Part shown: in pieces, positions 44,392-48,796 of the stretch
How the letters are laid out: each line of letters opens with the position of its first letter
How positions within the stretch are numbered: the stretch's first letter is position 1
Assembly (NCBI GenBank): GCA_030429565.1
Contig: JAUIFE010000041.1
Span: 1-48,796, forward strand
Length of the DNA stretch: 48,796 nt
Direction of reading: 5' to 3'
Source of the DNA: Holophagae bacterium
GTDB lineage: Bacteria; Acidobacteriota; Holophagae; Acanthopleuribacterales; Acanthopleuribacteraceae
Translations under genes and position numbers: made by a program
Notes under the pieces: generated by a model
What the model was told of the DNA's origin: nothing
Database searches by the model: none
The model's input: the letters and a program-made list of their open reading frames with translations, nothing else

Positions 44392-47300
44392 ATGGTTAAA
44401 GCATTAGATAGTTTTCGGGCAGTCAGACACGTCGGCGCGCAGCGCGTTGCCCTAGAGTCCGGGCGTTTGGAGGTTGGCACCACAACGGTCGGTCGTTTTT
44501 TGAACCGCACCGTTTCCGCCCGGTTGGGCGGGGCGATTGATACCTTGGCCTCGTTGATTTTTTCCCGGCCCACGGCCGAGGATGCACCGGTTAACCGGCA
44601 AACAGTCAACCGCTTCAAACAGGCTCTGCGCGAATCGTACGGCAATGCCCAGGCCGAGGGTTTGATTTTGGAATTTCGCCTCGACGAAGACCACGCCCTC
44701 GGCCGCGAGTTAACCGGTGACCGCATCAACGACATCATCAATGCCGCTGATGAGCGCCACACCGAAATTAACGATGCGCTTACCCGTCTTCGAAACTCGG
44801 AGATCATGCCGCGTGAAACCCTGGAAAAACTCATTGAACAGCACGGCGAAACCGCCGTGGGGTTGATTGCCAAATCGCCGCTCATCCAAGAACGCATGAT
44901 GCAAAACAACCCGCTTTCTCAAACCGAAGTCGCGCAGTTATCGCGTGGCGTTCGCCAGTTACGTGAATTGGAATTGCAAAAAAACCCGATTCAAGTTTTG
45001 GAAATGGAAGCTGTAAGCATGGTCGCCGAATCGGTTGAGGTCTTTAACCCCTCCGAATCGGCGCGCATTTTGGTGTCCTTGGGTGAGTACTTGGCCGAAC
45101 ACCAGCACCTTGAGACCAATCCGTTTGCGCCTTTCGTTGATTTGGCTGAAGAAGGCCGACCGCTCAGCCCGCGTCAAAGTTTGGAAGAGCTGAGCGACAT
45201 GATCGATGCGGTGGATAAACAACTTGAAAACAAAGCCTTGTCTCCGTTCGCTCGCGAAACCTTAACCTCCTTCCGCGCTGAAATGCAACGGGCCGCGCGC
45301 GAGCTTTTGGTGAGTGGCAAGGCCCAGGAAATTGTCGAGTCGCTGCCAGAGTTGCAAAAGCCGGGCGGCAAAAAAGCCACCAAACTAGAGGGCAGCTTGG
45401 GCGCCGGTATTGGTGTTTTTGGGCTGGAGGTCGGCAGTGCCGGCGTGAAAGTGACCCGCACCAAAGTCGACGAACGACGCTCGGATCACCGTGCCGAACG
45501 GTCGCGTACCGCGCACCTGGGTTTGTACACCAAATTGGGCATTCGCAGTTTGGCCGCCAAACTCAGCGGCAGTGTCGCCACCGCCAAAGGCACCGTTTAT
45601 CCCGACCTCAAAAGCATGGCACGCTCCCTGGCCGAACGCATGTATCCCGAGCCCAAACCCGGCCCGCTCGACCACCGTGGTTTAACCGAACGCCTGCGCA
45701 ACATGGGTGTCTTGGAACCCCAGCACCAAATCGACAGCCGCGGTGAGAAACGGCCCGCCGAGGTGAAGGTTCGTCGCCGCGGCGTGGCCGGTGAAATGGC
45801 CGCCGATCTGCTGTCGGCCGCGGTCAACTTCAAAGGCACCGCCATGCAGACCCGCTTCCAGCGGCGCATGTCCTTGTTGGACGCGCTCGAACGTTTTCCC
45901 GATCTGAAAAAAACTTGGGAAAAAACCGGTTTCCCGGTGGAGCTGAACGGCGTGGTTTTGTCCGGTGCGGACGGCCGGGAAGCCTTAACCGCCATCGAGG
46001 CACAAATTCAAAAATTAACGCCCAAACCCGGCCAAAAGATGTCGCGCGAAGACGCCGACGCCTTGCTCGCCATTCGCACCACGCTAATGGATGCCGTCGA
46101 GACGCTGGAAAAAGATTTTCGCCAGTACGAAGCGCTGGTGCGCCAGACGCCAAAACGCAAAAATCCCTTGCGCAAACGCACCGAACTCCAGAAGCAACGC
46201 AAAGCGATGGAGCAAGCACGCGGCGTCAAATCACCCGAACAATATTTGGCCAATACCATTCATACTTTTGCGCGGCTGTCGGACCTGATCAACGCCACCG
46301 AGGTTCAGGGAGCCTCGGCGCCGGTGCCCGCCAAAGAACTGGCCAAAAAGGGACCGACCTTGCAGGTGAGCCGCTTGAGTCCGGCCGACATCGCTGTTTT
46401 AGATGGGTTTGCGCGCGAATTGGCACAACCGCAAATGCCGCTCAGCAGTAACGCGATTTTGGCCGAAACCGTCGAGACTTCCGGTCGTGCCGCCACCTAC
46501 GGCGCGAGCATCAGCGTGACCGTGCCCAGTACCGAAGGTTTGGTTGAGATTGTGGTTGGTGTGGAAGTACGCCGTGTTGTCGGCGATATCAACCCCGACA
46601 ACGACGGCACTTACATCTCCGCCGATTTCGAAGTGCGGGGCGGCGTGACTGCCGCGCAAGTGTTGGCCGCGCTGAGTGGGCATCCCGAGTTAGCCGAGTT
46701 CACCGCCTCCTTGAACCAGAACCCCATGTTCGAAGGTGCGCCACTCGACGCCGGCGGCATTTTCACGCTAACCGCCGGCGAACCCACCGGGCTCGGTGCC
46801 AAATTCAGCGCCAATACGCGTTTTGCGTTGCAGTTTAAAAGCGGTGAAAACGGTACGTCGATGGAGTACTTCCGCGTTTTGGCCGGCGCCTCGGCCGAGG
46901 CGACCACCGGCACCATTTTGGTGCCCGTTCCCGGCGCGCCCGGCGTCAACCTCGGCGCCCAAGTCAGCGGCAGTGCGTCCGCCGAACGCACCTTGTACGA
47001 AGCACTGGGTACCGACTCGTTGTCCTATCTGGCCAAACGTTACAACGGCGCCCGCAACGCCGGCGAAAACGGCGACGCGTTTATTGGTGAGATGATGAAA
47101 CAACACCCCAAGGCCATGAGTCGCATAATGGTCAAAGCGGGCACGCCTGGCAACAAACTCTACAAAGAAATCCAAGGCACCTTGGGCCGCATTAAAGACA
47201 GCGCTTTTTCGCGTGAGTTTAATGCCGCGATGGAACAGCTTTCCGCCGCATCCAAAGGCGGCAAAAAACCGCCGGCGGAGATCGTTAAGAAGGCCGAAAC

Positions 47301-48303
47301 GATGTTCAAGCAACTGATGGATCGGCAGCACAAACTGCACCAAACAGACGCCGCCAAACGCCTAAAGTTGGTTAAAAAGTCCGGTGTTCCCTTTTTCCGG
47401 CGCACCACCAAGTTCGACGGGCAACGGCCGCGCAGCTTGAGTCGTGCCGGCATGGATTACACCGAATCCTTGGAGCGTCCCGGCACCACCGAACACCACG
47501 GCTTGCCCAATGTCACCGGCAACAACTGTTTCCTAAATGCCGCACTCAACTCGATTGCCGCTAATCCGGGTTTGGCGGCCATGTTTGATCCGGCCCAGTT
47601 CGATGCACAGATTGCCAACCGCTTACCGGCACGCGCCTTGGATGGCCGCCACGGCGATCCCGTTGCCGGTCTACGCGATCTGGGTCAGCGCATGCACGAA
47701 ATGCTGACCGCCGTTCAGGAGGGGCGCCCGATCAGCGCCGACAGCATGTTGGAACTGCTCGGCCGTCTCGAGGGCTTGGGTCTGCTGTCGCACAGTGCGG
47801 GCAGTGAATCCTTGGGCGATACCGAACATGCGAGTCATGTGCGCATGACCGCGCAACACGACGCCACCGATTTGATGGTGCGCCTGGTTGGCCTGTTTGG
47901 CAATGACAACGGCAACCACTTGGTGCCCCTCGCCATGCCGGCGCGGGGCGGTAACTTGGGGACCATGGTGAACGGCGCCGGTGTCAACGGCACACCCGAT
48001 AACCTGACCGTGAACCTCAATCGCGGCGTGTACGACGCGCAGACCGGCGGCGGCGTCAACCGTGCCGGTGTCGATGTGCCGCTGCAGATGACCGTTAACG
48101 GCGCCAATTACCGTCTGCGTTCGGTGGTCGTGCACCATGGCGAAAACCCGACGTCGGGTCACTACACCGCCATCACGCGCCAGGGCGATGAGTGGGCCTT
48201 GCGCAACGACCGTCACGTAACGCCGCTCGGTCGGAACTTGGACGAGGCCGCCATGGAAGCCGTCGGCCACGGTTCCGCTTTCGTCTACGAACGCGTCGAC
48301 TAA
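44392..48303 (+). CDS. Candidate secreted effector with C-terminal USP (peptidase C19) deubiquitinase domain
   Basis: The protein has 1,303 residues. The C-terminus (about 1037-1303) is a ubiquitin-specific-protease domain: the Cys box GLPNVTGNNCFLNAALNS places the nucleophile at Cys1046, and the His box (RSVVVHHGENPTSGHYTAIT) gives His1257, followed by W1268 and N1272-D1273 as the likely third catalytic residue and a final SAFVYERV strand. USP enzymes cleave ubiquitin from proteins; bacteria lack ubiquitin, so the target would be eukaryotic. No Sec signal peptide is present. The middle has helical/coiled stretches (about 100-320), two glycine-rich strand regions (about 334-390 and 705-860) and a basic segment with PKRKNPLRKR (587-596). 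Two CesT-like genes diverge upstream. The ATG at 44392 follows AAGGTGG; an earlier in-frame ATG at 44359 is less likely. A terminator follows. Confidence 0.8.
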   Translation: MVKALDSFRAVRHVGAQRVALESGRLEVGTTTVGRFLNRTVSARLGGAIDTLASLIFSRPTAEDAPVNRQTVNRFKQALRESYGNAQAEGLILEFRLDEDHALGRELTGDRINDIINAADERHTEINDALTRLRNSEIMPRETLEKLIEQHGETAVGLIAKSPLIQERMMQNNPLSQTEVAQLSRGVRQLRELELQKNPIQVLEMEAVSMVAESVEVFNPSESARILVSLGEYLAEHQHLETNPFAPFVDLAEEGRPLSPRQSLEELSDMIDAVDKQLENKALSPFARETLTSFRAEMQRAARELLVSGKAQEIVESLPELQKPGGKKATKLEGSLGAGIGVFGLEVGSAGVKVTRTKVDERRSDHRAERSRTAHLGLYTKLGIRSLAAKLSGSVATAKGTVYPDLKSMARSLAERMYPEPKPGPLDHRGLTERLRNMGVLEPQHQIDSRGEKRPAEVKVRRRGVAGEMAADLLSAAVNFKGTAMQTRFQRRMSLLDALERFPDLKKTWEKTGFPVELNGVVLSGADGREALTAIEAQIQKLTPKPGQKMSREDADALLAIRTTLMDAVETLEKDFRQYEALVRQTPKRKNPLRKRTELQKQRKAMEQARGVKSPEQYLANTIHTFARLSDLINATEVQGASAPVPAKELAKKGPTLQVSRLSPADIAVLDGFARELAQPQMPLSSNAILAETVETSGRAATYGASISVTVPSTEGLVEIVVGVEVRRVVGDINPDNDGTYISADFEVRGGVTAAQVLAALSGHPELAEFTASLNQNPMFEGAPLDAGGIFTLTAGEPTGLGAKFSANTRFALQFKSGENGTSMEYFRVLAGASAEATTGTILVPVPGAPGVNLGAQVSGSASAERTLYEALGTDSLSYLAKRYNGARNAGENGDAFIGEMMKQHPKAMSRIMVKAGTPGNKLYKEIQGTLGRIKDSAFSREFNAAMEQLSAASKGGKKPPAEIVKKAETMFKQLMDRQHKLHQTDAAKRLKLVKKSGVPFFRRTTKFDGQRPRSLSRAGMDYTESLERPGTTEHHGLPNVTGNNCFLNAALNSIAANPGLAAMFDPAQFDAQIANRLPARALDGRHGDPVAGLRDLGQRMHEMLTAVQEGRPISADSMLELLGRLEGLGLLSHSAGSESLGDTEHASHVRMTAQHDATDLMVRLVGLFGNDNGNHLVPLAMPARGGNLGTMVNGAGVNGTPDNLTVNLNRGVYDAQTGGGVNRAGVDVPLQMTVNGANYRLRSVVVHHGENPTSGHYTAITRQGDEWALRNDRHVTPLGRNLDEAAMEAVGHGSAFVYERVD

Positions 48304-48324
48304 AAAACCGGAATCGCAGTGCAG

Positions 48325-48365
48325 CGGGCCAGGGCGGGGGAGACCCGATCCTGGCCCGTTTTTTG
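48325..48365 (+). terminator. Intrinsic terminator after the USP-domain gene
   Basis: CGGGCCAGG (48325-48333) pairs perfectly with CCTGGCCCG (48350-48358), followed by a seven-base T-run (48359-48365). It lies 22 bases after the stop codon. Confidence 0.9.
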
Positions 48366-48421
48366 TCTCAGACCTGGGTTGAGCGATTCTTGAGAAATGA
48401 AACTAGTTTCAGAAATGGCAA

Positions 48422-48498
48422 ATGGCTCTTTTTGTTATAGGTTATGATTAGTTACCACACCAATTAAACCCTACCCAATGGGTGACAAAAAGAGCCAT
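48422..48498. repeat. Inverted repeat overlapping the transposase translation start region
   Basis: ATGGCTCTTTTTGT (48422-48435) and ACAAAAAGAGCCAT (48485-48498) are perfectly complementary, with 49 bases between. The second arm covers the purine-rich AAAAAGAG just before the transposase ATG at 48501. In a transcript entering from outside the element, the hairpin would hide the ribosome-binding site. Confidence 0.75.
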
Positions 48499-48500
48499 GT

Positions 48501-48796
48501 ATGACAAGCATAAAGCCATCGCGAGTTCCCGCCAAGTTTAAAATTTCCCGTATCGAAACAACGACCGATTGCCTCGCTGATCGAGGTGCCCTCGCCTTGT
48601 TTATGCGTTATCTCGATCACACGGGTATCGTCGATGAGCCGGCTCAAGCCTTTAAAGGACATCAAGCCAATAAGAAGGGGCTTTCGGTCAATGAGCTCAT
48701 TCGTCAAGTATTTGGTTTCTTTGTAGATGGGACCCATTCAAGACTTACTCATTTTGATCTGCTAAAGGACGACCTCGGCTATCAAGGTGTCATGGA
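48501..48796 (+). CDS. IS transposase, probably IS1380 family (partial, 3' end outside window)
   Basis: An open frame runs to the right edge, giving about 98 codons from the ATG at 48501 (MTSIKPSRVPAKFK). The N-terminal pattern, with DRGALALFMRYLDHTGIVDE, then KGLSVNELIRQVFGFFVDGT and RLTHFDLLKDDLGYQG, is what IS1380-type DDE transposases show before the catalytic core; the DDE residues lie beyond the window. The ATG three bases upstream is in another frame and stops after 14 codons. The family assignment is moderate; the transposase call itself is stronger. Confidence 0.7.
   Translation, partial: MTSIKPSRVPAKFKISRIETTTDCLADRGALALFMRYLDHTGIVDEPAQAFKGHQANKKGLSVNELIRQVFGFFVDGTHSRLTHFDLLKDDLGYQGVM

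Larger units (their letters stand above)
48373..48796 (+). mobile_element. Left end of an insertion sequence, probably IS1380 family (continues past the window)
   Basis: A transposase gene starts at 48501, and composition becomes A/T-richer from about 48370, just after the preceding terminator. The left end is placed at the CC of CCTGGGTTGAGCGATTC (about 48373) because IS1380 elements usually begin with CC; the other end is outside the window, so the terminal repeat could not be matched. A palindrome, GAAACTAGTTTC (48399-48410), lies inside. Confidence 0.55.

Noticed and set aside
48471..48737. Minus-strand open frame at the right edge
   Set aside because: Antisense to the transposase gene and overlapping its inverted repeat; no independent support.

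Overview
The window looks like part of a large, moderately GC-rich genome of a free-living or host-associated Gram-negative bacterium. It has Sec signal peptides, very large secreted proteins, a giant NRPS, a PspA envelope-stress gene and a candidate type III effector with chaperones. A predatory or animal-associated lineage such as the Acidobacteriota family Acanthopleuribacteraceae would fit, but that is a guess from gene content and style. No rRNA, tRNA, CRISPR array or replication origin was seen.

Layout. (1) 1-8203, minus: the first 2,734 codons of a giant secreted protein with Ig-like domains and RHS/YD-type repeats, running off the left edge. (2) 8.6-11.5 kb: a small membrane protein, a pspA plus YiaA/B-like envelope-stress pair, a divergent HTH regulator and an unrecognised, possibly frameshifted gene. 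(3) 11.7-17.4 kb: a secreted beta-helix-like protein, an M17 leucyl aminopeptidase and a secreted sialidase-fold protein with six Asp-boxes and a dockerin-like tail. (4) 17.4-21.7 kb: small metabolic and regulatory genes (GFA family, LysR with a divergent SnoaL/NTF2-like gene, a secreted alpha/beta hydrolase, and TetR translationally coupled to a methyltransferase, with a clear palindromic operator). (5) 21.9-42.7 kb: a single-gene NRPS of about 6,800 residues with order (C-A-T)x6-C, followed by a 113-residue protein of unknown role. (6) 43.0-48.3 kb: two CesT-like secretion chaperone genes divergent from a 1,303-residue protein whose C-terminus is a ubiquitin-specific protease (USP, peptidase C19) domain. 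(7) 48.37 kb to the right edge: the left end of an insertion sequence, probably IS1380 family.

The two most notable items are the chaperone/USP locus, which reads as a host-directed deubiquitinase effector with its own chaperones, and the NRPS. The NRPS has no thioesterase or reductase and ends in a C domain whose catalytic motif reads HN instead of HH, so the way its predicted hexapeptide is released is not obvious.

All calls were made by reading the sequence and its translations by eye; no database search was run. Domain edges inside large proteins are approximate.
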